From assembly GCF_000614205.1 (NCBI RefSeq), contig NZ_BAKN01000003.1:98231-162230 (forward strand): a stretch of DNA of 64,000 nucleotides. The letters are read 5' to 3'. The stretch's first letter is position 1. Every line of letters starts with the position of its first letter. The notes under the pieces were generated by a model. The model ran no database searches. It was not told the origin of the DNA and was given only the letters and a program-made list of their open reading frames with translations. A program made the position numbers and the translations under genes. Below are positions 1-10,500 of this stretch, in pieces. The DNA is from Hoylesella saccharolytica JCM 17484 (GTDB taxonomy: Bacteria > Bacteroidota > Bacteroidia > Bacteroidales > Bacteroidaceae).

Positions 1-2
1 AT

Positions 3-875
3 ATTTTCGGTGGTCACAGCGGCTTTTCGGGGTTCTCTGGCTTTGGAGGCTCTGGGCGACAAAGAAGACAAGCACAATATAGAGGAACCGATCTTAAGCT
101 TAAAGTGCGCTTAACACTTCAGGAAATAGCAAATGGAGCAACAAAGAAGTTTAAAGTAAAAAAAGATGTAGCTTGCGCACATTGTCACGGTAGTGGTGCA
201 GAAGCCGGAAGTGGTTCTGAAACCTGTCCAACTTGTCATGGACAAGGATTTGTAACCAAAACCGTGCGAACCATGCTCGGAATGATGCAGACACAGACTG
301 AATGTCCTACTTGTAATGGAGAAGGAACGGTTATAAAAAATAAATGCAAAGAGTGTCATGGAGCCGGAGTTGTGAAAGGTGAAGAAGTTATAGAGGTAAA
401 AATTCCTGCCGGAGTTGCTGAAGGAATGATTGTCAATGTACCAGGAAAGGGAAATGCAGGCAAGCACAAGGGTGTTTCGGGAGATATTCAGGTTTACATC
501 GAGGAAGAAGAAAATGATACTTTTATAAGAGATGGGCACGACCTTATATATAATTTATTGTTAGATTTTCCTACCGCAGCTTTGGGCGGCAATGCTGAAA
601 TACCCACAATAGACGGTGGAAAGGTAAGAATAAAGATAGAGGCAGGAACACAGCCGGGAAAAACCTTACGATTGCGCGGGAAAGGCCTTCCAGCAGTTCA
701 AGGCTACGGCAATGGTATTGGCGATTTGGTCGTAAACATAAGTGTCTATGTACCCAAGACATTAACAAAAGAAGAAAAAGATATGTTGGAAACCCTGCGC
801 AACAGCAGCAATTTTAAGGGCGACACAGCTACCAAGAATACAATCTTTCAGAGATTCAAGAATTACTTTAATTAA
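3..875 (+). CDS. dnaJ: Chaperone protein DnaJ, 5' end outside window
   Basis: Cytosolic Hsp40 co-chaperone that delivers substrates to DnaK and stimulates its ATPase. The frame is already open at the window edge ([13 protein letters not shown]), so the J domain is missing and only the last part of the Gly/Phe linker plus the C-terminal 290 residues are visible. Four CxxCxGxG zinc motifs are intact ([32 protein letters not shown]), followed by the substrate-binding beta domains. The stop codon overlaps the folC start in TAATG, so the two genes are probably co-transcribed and translationally coupled. Confidence 0.96.
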   Translation: MFGGHSGFSGFSGFGGSGRQRRQAQYRGTDLKLKVRLTLQEIANGATKKFKVKKDVACAHCHGSGAEAGSGSETCPTCHGQGFVTKTVRTMLGMMQTQTECPTCNGEGTVIKNKCKECHGAGVVKGEEVIEVKIPAGVAEGMIVNVPGKGNAGKHKGVSGDIQVYIEEEENDTFIRDGHDLIYNLLLDFPTAALGGNAEIPTIDGGKVRIKIEAGTQPGKTLRLRGKGLPAVQGYGNGIGDLVVNISVYVPKTLTKEEKDMLETLRNSSNFKGDTATKNTIFQRFKNYFN

Positions 876-2164
876 TGAACTATAAAGAAACCATTAATTA
901 TTTATTTAACAGCACCCCGGTTTTCGAACACGTGGGTGCTTCTGCTTATAAGGAGAATCTGTTTAACACAATTACCCTGGACAAACATTTTCACCATCCT
1001 CATCGTTTGTTTAAATCTATTCATATCGCCGGAACCAACGGAAAAGGCTCTTGTGCCCACACCCTTGCTTCCATTCTTCAGGAAGACGGCTACAAGGTGG
1101 GGCTGTATACATCTCCACATTTAATAGATTTCAAAGAACGAATTCGTGTCAACGGAGCGCCCATTGACGAGCGCTACGTAATCGACTTTGTAGAAAACGA
1201 GCGAAGTTTTTTTGAACCTTTACATCCCTCGTTTTTTGAACTCACAACAGCCTTGGCGTTTAAATACTTTGCTCATCAGCAGGTAGATATTGCCGTTATT
1301 GAGGTAGGATTGGGCGGACGGTTAGATTGCACCAACATTATATCTCCCCTTCTTTCGGTTATAGCCAATATCAGTTTTGACCATACGGCATTATTGGGCA
1401 ACTCGTTAGCAGCGATCGCCACCGAAAAGGCCGGAATTATCAAACCGCATACCCCCGTAATAATAGGCGAAACCTGCCCCGAAACAAAACCCGTATTTAT
1501 CAATGTTGCGAACCAAAAGCAGGCACCGATAACGTTTGCAGAAGATATTTCAGAAGTTATTTGTGCAGAAAGTGCTCAAGAAGGCGGATTGCTCTTGCAG
1601 ACAAAAACATACAACGGCATCAGTTACCAGCTCGGAGGCCTTTATCAAAAACAAAATGCAAACACCATTCTTGCCGCAGCCGACCTTCTTCTGTCGATGA
1701 ACATCATTCATACACCTCAATCGATAAAACGCGGAATGGAGAAGGTGTGCCAAAATACCGGATTAAAAGGCAGATGGCAGTATCTTCATCATCAACCAAA
1801 CATTGTTTGCGACACTGGGCACAATTATGCCGGCTGGCAGTACATCAACCAACAATTACAGGCGCAAACTTACAAAACGCTGCGCATTGTTTTCGGAATG
1901 GTAAACGATAAAGACATCAAATCTGTGTTGAAGTTATTGCCCCAAACGGCGAAATATTATTTTACGAACGCTTCAACCCAGCGTTCCATTCCCGCAAAAG
2001 ATATTCAGCTGTTGGCTGCCAAGGAGGGTTTAAACGGGCAAGTCTTTGCGGACGTAAAAAGTGCTTACGACACAGCCTTAGCCGAAGCGGATAAAGAGGA
2101 TTTTGTCTTTATCGGTGGCAGCAGCTATGTTGTTGCCGATTTGTTGAGCGCATTAGCACACTAA
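875..2164 (+). CDS. folC: Dihydrofolate synthase / folylpolyglutamate synthase FolC
   Basis: Cytosolic Mur-ligase-family enzyme that adds glutamate to dihydropteroate and then to folates, using ATP. The 429-aa length fits the family. The P-loop GTNGKGS is at about residues 53-59. The Mur-type central part carries IEVGLGGRLDCTN, and the C-terminal domain has CDTGHNYAGW where many homologues have D-x-x-HNP. The start ATG overlaps the dnaJ stop by one base. Whether it performs both reactions cannot be told from sequence alone. Confidence 0.93.
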   Translation: MNYKETINYLFNSTPVFEHVGASAYKENLFNTITLDKHFHHPHRLFKSIHIAGTNGKGSCAHTLASILQEDGYKVGLYTSPHLIDFKERIRVNGAPIDERYVIDFVENERSFFEPLHPSFFELTTALAFKYFAHQQVDIAVIEVGLGGRLDCTNIISPLLSVIANISFDHTALLGNSLAAIATEKAGIIKPHTPVIIGETCPETKPVFINVANQKQAPITFAEDISEVICAESAQEGGLLLQTKTYNGISYQLGGLYQKQNANTILAAADLLLSMNIIHTPQSIKRGMEKVCQNTGLKGRWQYLHHQPNIVCDTGHNYAGWQYINQQLQAQTYKTLRIVFGMVNDKDIKSVLKLLPQTAKYYFTNASTQRSIPAKDIQLLAAKEGLNGQVFADVKSAYDTALAEADKEDFVFIGGSSYVVADLLSALAH

Positions 2165-2215
2165 ATAATGGTCAGCTTGGTTGCCCCACCCTATGAGTTG
2201 TTTTTCAGAAATCTT

Positions 2216-2236
2216 CAAAAGTGACCCTCACTTTTG
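2216..2236. repeat. Perfect palindrome downstream of folC
   Basis: Arms CAAAAGTGA (2216-2224) and TCACTTTTG (2228-2236) flank a CCC centre. It could be a folC terminator hairpin, but no T-run follows and the loop has only three bases. It could also be a protein site. The half-site TGAGGGTCACTTTT recurs near 55284. Confidence 0.5.
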
Positions 2237-2403
2237 TGGTAAACATCTCAAAACTCCAAAAGTCTGCTTTTCCGATTTCTTTTTATGCAGTATCGTTGCT
2301 CGGTGTTAAAGAGCCCAATTCTTATCCCCAACCAAGAGGATAAAGCATATCTATACTATTAGTTGTTTTTAACAAAATACGCCCGGCTTTTCCTATCCTT
2401 ATA

Positions 2404-2435
2404 TTTGTATCATTCGTTTTTTTTAGGTTACTTTG
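2404..2435 (+). promoter_or_regulatory. Promoter of the galactose operon
   Basis: A -33 element TTTG (2404-2407), a 20-bp spacer and a -7 element TTACTTTG (2428-2435, one mismatch to TAnnTTTG) fit the Bacteroidetes housekeeping consensus. They lie about 30 bp before the galM ATG. Confidence 0.65.
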
Positions 2436-2464
2436 CAATATACAATAACTAAAAACTTACTTTT

Positions 2465-3553
2465 ATGACGAACACAAATGAGGGACAAAATCTATGTGGT
2501 CTGAAAAGAAAAGATTTTCAAACCAACATAAACGGTAAAGAAACAGATTTATATATTCTTCGTAATAAACAAAGAAACGAGGTAGCTATCACCAATTATG
2601 GCGGCGCTTTGGTGGCCATTATGGTTCCCGATAAAAACGGCAATTTAGCCAACATCATTCAGGGACACGATAATATCCAAGATGTAATCAATTCGCCGGA
2701 ACCCTATCTGTCTACCTTAATTGGCAGATACGGAAACCGAATTTGCAAAGGAACATTTCAACTTCATGGAAAAGAATACAAACTTCCTATCAATAACGGT
2801 CCCAATTCGCTTCACGGAGGCAAAAACGGCTTTAATGCCAAGGTTTGGGATGCCCTGCAAATGAATGAAAATACACTTGTATTAAACTATATAAGTGCTT
2901 ATGGCGAAGAAGGATTTTCAGGCGAAGTGAAGGTTACGGTGATATATACATTTACAGATAATAACGAACTGGTTATCGACTATATGGCTACAACCAATAA
3001 AAAAACCATCATCAACCTTACTAGTCATGGATTCTTCTCTCTATCGGGTATAGCCAATCCCACACCGACAATCCACAATCTTATCTGCGAAATAAATGCC
3101 GATTTTTATCTGCCTATCGACGAAACAAGTATTCCGACAGGCGAAATCCGATTTGTCAAAGATACACCTTTCGATTTCAGAACCCCCAAAAGTGTTGGGC
3201 AGGATATTGACGCAGACAACGAACAAATTAAAAATGGCGCCGGATATGATCACTGCTATGTTCTCAATAAAAAGGAAGTGGGCGAGTTAAGTTTTGCAGC
3301 AAAAATTACAGAACCCGTATCAGGCAGAACAATGGAAGTATACACCACCGAACCCGGAGTACAATTATATACTGACAACTGGGCCGACGGATACAAAGGA
3401 CAAAATGGAGCAACTTTCCCAAGAAGAAGCGGTATATGCTTTGAAGCTCAACATTTTCCAGATTCGCCCAACCGCCCCTATTTCCCTTCGGTAGTATTAA
3501 ATCCGAACGAGCAATATAAACAAAAAACAATTTATAAATTTGGTATTCAATAA
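2465..3553 (+). CDS. galM: Aldose 1-epimerase (galactose mutarotase)
   Basis: Interconverts alpha and beta anomers of galactose before phosphorylation by GalK. The 362-aa length is normal and no signal peptide is apparent, so it is probably cytosolic. Family features include the NSLHGG segment, the histidine region TSHGFFSLSG (in place of the usual TNHSYFNL), GYDHCY with the second active-site histidine, and a C-terminal catalytic-Glu segment GICFEAQHFPDSPNRP. It is the first gene of galM-transporter-galK, so it should serve uptake and use of galactose released from glycans. Confidence 0.93.
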   Translation: MTNTNEGQNLCGLKRKDFQTNINGKETDLYILRNKQRNEVAITNYGGALVAIMVPDKNGNLANIIQGHDNIQDVINSPEPYLSTLIGRYGNRICKGTFQLHGKEYKLPINNGPNSLHGGKNGFNAKVWDALQMNENTLVLNYISAYGEEGFSGEVKVTVIYTFTDNNELVIDYMATTNKKTIINLTSHGFFSLSGIANPTPTIHNLICEINADFYLPIDETSIPTGEIRFVKDTPFDFRTPKSVGQDIDADNEQIKNGAGYDHCYVLNKKEVGELSFAAKITEPVSGRTMEVYTTEPGVQLYTDNWADGYKGQNGATFPRRSGICFEAQHFPDSPNRPYFPSVVLNPNEQYKQKTIYKFGIQ

Positions 3554-3578
3554 AAATAATCTTTGTAGACTTAAAAAA

Positions 3579-4898
3579 ATGGAACAATCAAGAAGAAACA
3601 ATGGGAGTATTATAGCAATCATCACAATGATGTTTATCTATGCAATGATTTCGTTTGTAACAAATCTTGCTGCTCCTATTGGAGTTATATGGAAAAATAC
3701 ATTCCAAGGCGATAGTGCCAATACTGTAGGTATGCTTGGCAATGCGATGAATTTTCTTGCATACCTGTTTATGGGAATACCCGCAGGCAAACTTTTAACC
3801 AAAATAGGATATAAGAAAACTGCACTTGTTGGTATTGCCGTAGGATTTATTGGCGTATTTATACAATTTGTATCCGGTTTCTTTGGAGTTGAAGAAAAAG
3901 TAACCGGATTTGTTGTGTATTTATTCGGTGCTTTTATCTCAGGTTTCTCCGTATGTACATTGAATACGGTGGTTAACCCCATGTTAAATCTGCTTGGAGG
4001 CGGGGGCAACAGAGGTAATCAGCTCAATTTAATTGGTGGAACGCTGAATTCTCTTTCCGGAACATTGACACCAATGCTTGTGGGCTCACTAATTGGTACA
4101 GTTACAGCCGCTACGGCAATGGTTGATATCAATATGGTTCTTTACATAGCAATGGGCGTTTTTGCAACAGCATTTATAATTTTGATTTTTATACCTATTG
4201 CCGACCCGGAAATGGGAAAAACCACAACCGAAACAATATACGAAAGATCTCCGTGGGCTTTTCGGCACTTTGTTTTAGGCACAATCGCCATCTTTGTGTA
4301 TGTAGGTGTGGAAGTTGGTATTCCGGGAACTTTGAATTTTTATTTATCAGATACAACCAATAACGGAGGAGGATTAAACCCGAAAGCAGCAGCGGCGATT
4401 GCCGGTTTTGTTGCCGGAACCTATTGGTTGTTAATGCTTGTTGGTCGTTTCACTGCAGGCTTTATTGCAGATAGGATATCGAGCAAAACCATGATGATAG
4501 CAACATCTACTTTTGGTATGCTTCTTATTCTGGCTGCGATGCTTCTAGGTAAGTCTGTAGCAGTAGACATACCTGTATTTACAGGCTCAACTTTCCAGAT
4601 GGTTACAGTTCCTGTTGCTGCAGCCTTATTGGTACTATGCGGTTTATGTACATCTGTCATGTGGTCTAGCATTTTTAACCTGGCAACTGAAGGACTTGGA
4701 AAATATTCTGCTGCAGCCTCAGGTATTTTTATGATGATGGTTGTTGGCGGCGGAGTACTTCCTTTGTTGCAAAACTTCATTGCAGATAACATTGGTTATA
4801 TGTTATCCTACATCATTCCGTTCATAGGAATAGCCTACCTTTGTTTCTATGCGGTTATCGGAAGTAAGAATGTTAACACCGATATTTCTGTACAATAA
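3579..4898 (+). CDS. MFS sugar transporter, glucose/galactose permease type
   Basis: A 439-aa integral inner-membrane protein with about 12 hydrophobic helices, resembling the FucP/GluP glucose-galactose branch of the major facilitator superfamily. An MFS loop motif is visible between helices 2 and 3 (GIPAGKLLTKIGYKKT) and a related one in the second half (GRFTAGFIADRISSKT). Position between galM and galK argues for galactose as substrate, which is inference. I chose the ATG at 3579 because the 13 codons in front of it overlap galM and look unlike a transporter start. The gap after galM is 25 bp. Confidence 0.88.
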   Translation: MEQSRRNNGSIIAIITMMFIYAMISFVTNLAAPIGVIWKNTFQGDSANTVGMLGNAMNFLAYLFMGIPAGKLLTKIGYKKTALVGIAVGFIGVFIQFVSGFFGVEEKVTGFVVYLFGAFISGFSVCTLNTVVNPMLNLLGGGGNRGNQLNLIGGTLNSLSGTLTPMLVGSLIGTVTAATAMVDINMVLYIAMGVFATAFIILIFIPIADPEMGKTTTETIYERSPWAFRHFVLGTIAIFVYVGVEVGIPGTLNFYLSDTTNNGGGLNPKAAAAIAGFVAGTYWLLMLVGRFTAGFIADRISSKTMMIATSTFGMLLILAAMLLGKSVAVDIPVFTGSTFQMVTVPVAAALLVLCGLCTSVMWSSIFNLATEGLGKYSAAASGIFMMMVVGGGVLPLLQNFIADNIGYMLSYIIPFIGIAYLCFYAVIGSKNVNTDISVQ

Positions 4899-4953
4899 AT
4901 CAAGGCATAGTGAAATAGTTATAATATAAATATTAACCTAAAACATTAAAATT

Positions 4954-6113
4954 ATGGACATTGAATATGTAAGAAGCCGTTTTATCAAACACTTTGATGG
5001 AAAAACCGGAAACATTTATGCGTCTCCCGGTCGCATTAATCTTATTGGTGAACACACCGATTATAACGGTGGATTTGTTTTTCCTGGGGCTGTAGATAAA
5101 GGCATTATGGCAGAAGTTCGCCCCAATGGAACAGACACGATTATGTGCTATTCGATTGATCTCAAAGACCGCGTCGAGTTTAAAGTAAACGATCCACAAG
5201 GACCGCGAGCCAGTTGGGCACGTTATATCTACGGAATTGTTCAGGAAATGAAGAAATTAGGTGTAGAGGTGAAAGGCTTTAATACAGCTTTTGCAGGAGA
5301 TGTGCCCTCGGGGCTGGAATGTCTTCGTCGGCAGCTCTTGAAAGTTGTTTTGCATTTGCATTAAACGATTTGTTCGGGGAAAACAAGGTATCCAAATGGG
5401 ATATGGCATTAGCTGGTCAGGCCACAGAACACAATTATTGCGGTGTAAACTGTGGTATCATGGATCAGTTTGCCAGTGTATTTGGGCAAGAAGGAAAACT
5501 GATGCGCCTTGATTGTCGTTCTCGCGAGTTTGAATATTTCCCTTTCCATCCTAAGGGATACAAGTTGGTTCTTTTAGACTCAAAAGTGAAACACGAACTC
5601 GCATCATCAGCCTATAATGAACGCAGAAAGAGTTGTGAGAATGTAGTGGAAGCCTTGCAGAAGAAGTTTCCCGAAAAGAAGTTTGGAACATTAAGAGATG
5701 CTGATTGGGCAGAACTCGATGCTGTTAAAGCTGATGTATCTGCAGAAGATTACAAAAGAGCTCATTATGTTTTAGGCGAAAAAGACAGAGTGCTAGCTGT
5801 TTGCAATGCTTTAACCAAAGACGATTATGAAACAGTTGGCCAAAAAATGTATGAAACCCATGAGGGATTGAGCAAGGAATACGAAGTATCGTGTGAAGAG
5901 CTAGATTATCTCAACGAGCTGGCTAAGGCTAACGGAGTTACCGGAAGTAGGATTATGGGCGGCGGATTTGGAGGCTGTACCATTAATCTTGTTAAAGACG
6001 AGCTGTACGAGCAGTTTATTGCCGACGCAAAAGTAAAATATGCTGCAAAATATAATCGTGAACCGGCTGTTTACAACGTTGTTATTAGTGACGGTTCACG
6101 CAAAATCTGCTAA
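4954..6113 (+). CDS. galK: Galactokinase GalK, frame broken by a 1-nt deletion
   Basis: GHMP kinase that phosphorylates galactose with ATP in the Leloir pathway. The signature GRINLIGEHTDYNGG is at residues 26-40. The second half carries MSSSAALE (phosphate loop), GVNCGIMDQFASVFG (catalytic Asp) and GSRIMGGGFGGCT. The frame shifts at the GGGG run 5310-5313: one more G gives VPSGAGMSSSAALE and a 386-aa protein of normal size. As printed, translation stops at 5364. No other damage is seen, so a sequencing error or a very recent mutation is likely. It ends the galM operon. Confidence 0.93.
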
Positions 6114-6153
6114 GAAATTATTTGTCTATCTTTAATTTTCATTGATATGTTTT

Positions 6154-6183
6154 TATAGGGAGGTTGTTTACAGTCTCCCTATA
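6154..6183 (+). terminator. Terminator of the galactose operon
   Basis: Perfect 9-bp inverted repeat TATAGGGAG (6154-6162) / CTCCCTATA (6175-6183) with a 12-nt loop, 40 bp after the galK stop. Only a weak T-rich tail follows. Confidence 0.6.
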
Positions 6184-6205
6184 ATCTTTGATAATCAGCC
6201 AGTTT

Positions 6206-7246
6206 CATTTTAGGCGTAATGGACATTTGGTAGGCTGAAACCTCTTGAATGTCCTTTATTTATTACCTTTGTAGCATTTGAAAGCTTATGAATAAAAACT
6301 GTATATTCTGTAACAGTTCAAATGTTAAAAAGAATGGGCATCGACGTAGCATCCAAATGTACTTTTGCAGAGATTGCGGCAGCCAATTTCAAAGTGGCCA
6401 GCGTATAGACAATACGCTGTTTATGGAATGACTATCTGACCGAGAAACGAACCATTTCTAAGCTTTCCATTCTTCACAAATGTTCAGAAAGAACCATACG
6501 TCGTAGGTTAAGTTCAGTGGCAGAAAGCTTTACTCCCTTCTATCCTGAATCTGCAACAATAATACTGGACACTACCTACTTTTCCAAGACCTTTGGTGTG
6601 ATGCTCTTTCAAGATGCTGTATCAGGCAGAATACTTCATCGCAGGTTTGTCAGGAACGAGACCAACAAGGAATACCTTGAGGGACTCAGATGCATTGAGG
6701 AGGGTGGAACTCGGATAAAGGCAGTGGTGTGTGATGGACATGTCGGGCTTTTACAAGCTATAACATCCAGCCCGGTACAGATGTGTCAATTCCACCAGTT
6801 GCAGATAGTCAGAAGGCTTCTTACCAACAATCCGTATTTGCCCGCAGGCATCGAGCTGCTGGCATTAATGAGAAGCATATTCTCTATCGGGAAAGAAGAA
6901 TTCACATCAGGCTTTGATAAATGGTGTGATCAATGGAAAGAGTTCCTCGATGAGCGAACTCTACTAATCTCAGGCAAGACAACCTATACACATAGAAGGC
7001 TGAGAAGTGCAAGGCGTTCGGTAAAGACACACCTTAAATGGCTCTATACATATGAAGAATGTCCGGAATTAGAGATACCCAATACAACAAATCTATTGGA
7101 AGGATTCAACTCCCAACTTAAAAGGGCACTGCGTAATCATAATGGAATGAAGGAGGTTAATAAAAAGAAGTTCATAGATGGATTCCTGAATATAAAAAAG
7201 TAGGCTGAAATTACCAGCCTACCAAATGTCCATTACGCCTCATTTT
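6206..7246 (+). mobile_element. Complete insertion sequence, IS256-like with Zn-ribbon transposase
   Basis: The element runs from 6212 to 7240 (1,029 bp). Its ends are 26-bp perfect inverted repeats (6212-6237 and 7215-7240, reading inward AGGCGTAATGGACATTTGG and on). The 6-bp direct repeat CATTTT at 6206-6211 and 7241-7246 is the target-site duplication. It carries one transposase gene and inserted downstream of the galK terminator, so it does not break a gene. Clean ends and duplication indicate recent insertion. Confidence 0.92.
6288..7203 (+). CDS. IS transposase, IS256-like variant with Zn ribbon, frameshifted
   Basis: DDE transposase. The N-terminal part (6288-6431) is a zinc ribbon with CIFC and CRDC pairs. 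The second part holds the catalytic core: Asp in ILDTTYF, Asp in VVCDGH, the CQFHQL segment and Glu in NLLEGFNSQLK. The halves lie in different frames. Removing one T from the TTT at 6420-6422 joins them as NTLLWNDYLTEKRT in a 304-aa protein. A programmed frameshift is possible, but the run is only TTT and other genes nearby show the same kind of indel. A -7 TACCTTTG (6264-6271) precedes the start inside the element. Confidence 0.85.
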
Positions 7247-7290
7247 ATTAGAATTAAAAGCAAACAAAATTTATCTTGTTTCTATACTCT

Positions 7291-7378
7291 AAAAGCATAG
7301 GTTTTGAGAGGTAAAAGCTATGCTTTGGACACTCAGAACCTATGCTTTTGCAACCTAAAAGTTGTGTCTTTCAAATTG
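7291..7378. repeat. 22-bp-period repeat array A (4 units)
   Basis: Units start at 7291, 7313, 7335 and 7357, exactly 22 bp apart. Cores are AAAAGCATAGGTTTTG, AAAAGCTATGCTTTGG, AGAACCTATGCTTTTG and a degenerate AAAAGTTGTGTCTTTC, each followed by six variable bases. The first and third cores are near reverse complements. It lies between the insertion sequence and recJ. Related arrays are at 33373 and 47822. Confidence 0.85.
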
Positions 7379-7500
7379 TTTGCTATCTAACTCAACTGCA
7401 ACAATATGATTTTTTCAATATTATTTCGTAACTTTACACACCAAAGCAATATATCTTTACACGATATCCTTTCTATTAAAGAATATTAAAGACAATATAA

Positions 7501-10500
7501 ATGTACTTTAAATGGAAATACGATCCGCCTACAACAAACGAGCAACAAGCAGCTAAAGAGTTGGGCGAAAAGCTCAATATGAGTTCTGTCTTAGCACAAT
7601 TGCTTATTCAACGAGGCATCACAACGGAAAGTGCAGCCAAGCGTTTTTTTCGTCCGCAACTCAATGATATACTTAATCCGTTTCTGATGAAAGATATGGA
7701 TGTGGCTGTAGACAGATTGAACGATGCGATGGGACGTAAAGAACGTATTATGGTTTATGGCGATTATGATGTTGACGGATGCACAGCTGTGGCATTGGTC
7801 TATAAATTCTTGCAGCAGTTTTACTCAAATATCGAGTATTATATACCTGATCGCTATGAAGAAGGATATGGAGTAAGCAAGAAAGGAATAGATTATGCGA
7901 ACAGCGTAGGCGTAAAGCTGATTATCATTCTTGATTGCGGTATCAAGGCTATCAATGAGATTACCTATGCCAAGACACTTGGTATAGATTTTATTATTTG
8001 CGATCATCATGTTCCGGATGACGAGATGCCGCCTGCTGTTGCCATTCTTAACCCCAAACGACCTGATGACAGCTACCCTTTCAAACACTTGTGTGGGTGT
8101 GGCGTAGGATTTAAGTTTATGCAGGCTTTTGCTAAAAACAACGGTATACCTTTTTCGAGGTTAATTCCCCTACTCGACTTTTGTGCAGTGAGTATTGCTG
8201 CAGATATTGTCCCGGTGGAAGACGAGAACCGCATCTTAGCCTATCACGGGCTGAAACAACTCAATCAAAATCCAAGCATTGGACTGAAAGCTATTATTGA
8301 TATTTGCGGAATTTCAGGGCGTGAACTATCCATGAGTGATATTATGTTTAAAATTGGTCCACGCATTAATGCATCTGGACGGATAGAGAATGGAAAAGAA
8401 AGCGTAGATCTATTGGTAGAGAAAGACTATAACATTGCGCTAAAAAATGCACGCCATATTGATGAATACAACGAGCAGCGCAAAGATATAGACAAACAGA
8501 TGACGGAAGAAGCGAACCAAATTGTTGCGAGATTAGAGAGCCAGAAACATCATTCAGGTATTGTTTTGTACGATGAAAATTGGAAGAAAGGCGTTATTGG
8601 AATTGTTGCCTCACGACTTACTGAAATCTATTTTCGACCTACAGTGGTGCTGACAAGAGATGGAGAATTTGCCACCGGTTCAGCACGTAGTATCATGGGC
8701 TTTGATATTTATGCAGCTATTAAAAGTTGTCGCGATCTGCTCATAAACTTTGGTGGTCACACGTATGCCGCAGGACTGACGATGAAATGGACTGATATTC
8801 CAGTGTTTTTAAAGCGTTTTCATAATTATGTAGAGAGCCATATCATGCCCGAACAAACTGAAGCTATACTACATATTGATGCAATGCTCGACTTTAAGGA
8901 CATTACAAAAAAGTTATACAACGACTTAAAAAGGTTTTCGCCCTTCGGTCCCGGTAATCAGAAGCCTCATTTTTGTACAGCAAATGTATACGATTATGGA
9001 ACGAGCAAGGTTGTGGGACGGGAACAAGAACATATCAAACTTGAACTGATTGACTCTAAATCAAGTAATGTGGTCAATGGTATTGCATTCGGACAAAGTG
9101 GTGCAGCACGGTATATCAAGTCAAAACGTAGTTTTGACATAGCCTATACCATTGAGGGAAATGTTTTTAAACACAACGCCATTCAATTACAGATTGAAGA
9201 TATTCGACTAACTGAGACAGAGCTTCGGAAACAGAATAACACATCATATACGACATGTATGGCTATCGATAAATATCAAGACCTGCTGCATACCTATTGG
9301 GGTTATTCCGATTTTCGGGGTATTCAGCGTGACATTATCGAGAGTATAACAGAAGGAAAAGATACTTTAGGGTTAATGCCAACTGGTGGGGGAAAATCCA
9401 TTACATTTCAAATACCCGCTCTGTTGTTGGATGGAGTTTGTATTGTGATAACTCCACTTATAGCATTGATGAAAGATCAGGTAGACCATCTCAAACAAAA
9501 GGGTATTCTTTCTGCAGCCATTTATTCGGGAATGACTCGAAGAGAAATAGTGTCAACACTCGAAAACTGTATCTTTGGCGGTGTGAAAATACTCTATGTA
9601 TCTCCCGAACGACTATCCTCTGATATTTTTCGTACCAAACTCAGACACATGAGGGTGAGCTTCATTACAGTAGACGAGGCGCATTGTATCAGTCAGTGGG
9701 GATACGATTTTCGGCCTTCTTATCTTACCATTGCCGAGATACGCAAGCTAAAACCCGATTCTGCTGTTCTTGCGCTTACTGCTACTGCCACCTCAAAGGT
9801 TGTCGACGATATTCAACAACGTCTGCTCTTCAAAGAGGAGAATGTATTTAGGATGAGTTTTGAACGTAAAAATCTGGCTTATATTGTAAGGGAAGCCACC
9901 GACAAACGTGAACAACTCAAACATATTTTGCGCTCGGTCAGTGGAACGGCGATTGTTTATGTGCGTAGTCACAAACACGCCAAAGAGATTTCCGAATTAC
10001 TGACCGAGGCCGATATAACATCCACCTTTTATCACGCAGCACTCGAGCCGGCTGTCAAAAGTCAGCGACAAACCGACTGGCAACAAAATCGGGTACGTGT
10101 TATTGTTGCAACCAATGCTTTCGGGATGGGTATTGACAAGCCTGATGTTAGGTTGGTGATTCATTTTGACTGTCCTGATTCTATCGAAGCCTACTTTCAA
10201 GAAGCAGGTAGAGCTGGGCGTGACGGAAAGAAGGCTTATGCTGTCCTGCTATGGAATGATAGCGACAGGCGCAAACTTAGCAGGCGGATTGTCGATAATT
10301 TTCCTGAAAAAGAATATATCAAAACGGTTTACGAACATTTGGCTTACTATTATCAGATAGGCATAGCGAGTGGAGCCGGACATTCTTTCTTGTTTGAACG
10401 GGATAAATTTTGCAAGATCTTTAAACACTTTCCTACCCAAACCGATTCGGCCTTGCGTATTCTTGAGCGTTCGGGTTATCTGCATTACGAAGTTAACCCG

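Larger units (their letters stand above)
2165..2464. other. Intergenic region folC-galM
   Basis: About 300 bp without a gene. It holds a perfect 9-bp-arm palindrome just after folC (CAAAAGTGA-CCC-TCACTTTTG, 2216-2236), a second AAAAGTCTGCTTTT motif at 2258, and the galM promoter near 2404-2435. I see no other structure. Confidence 0.7.

Noticed and set aside
4954..6113. galK as a degraded pseudogene
   Set aside because: Only one base in a G-run is wrong and all motifs on both sides are intact, so it does not look decayed.
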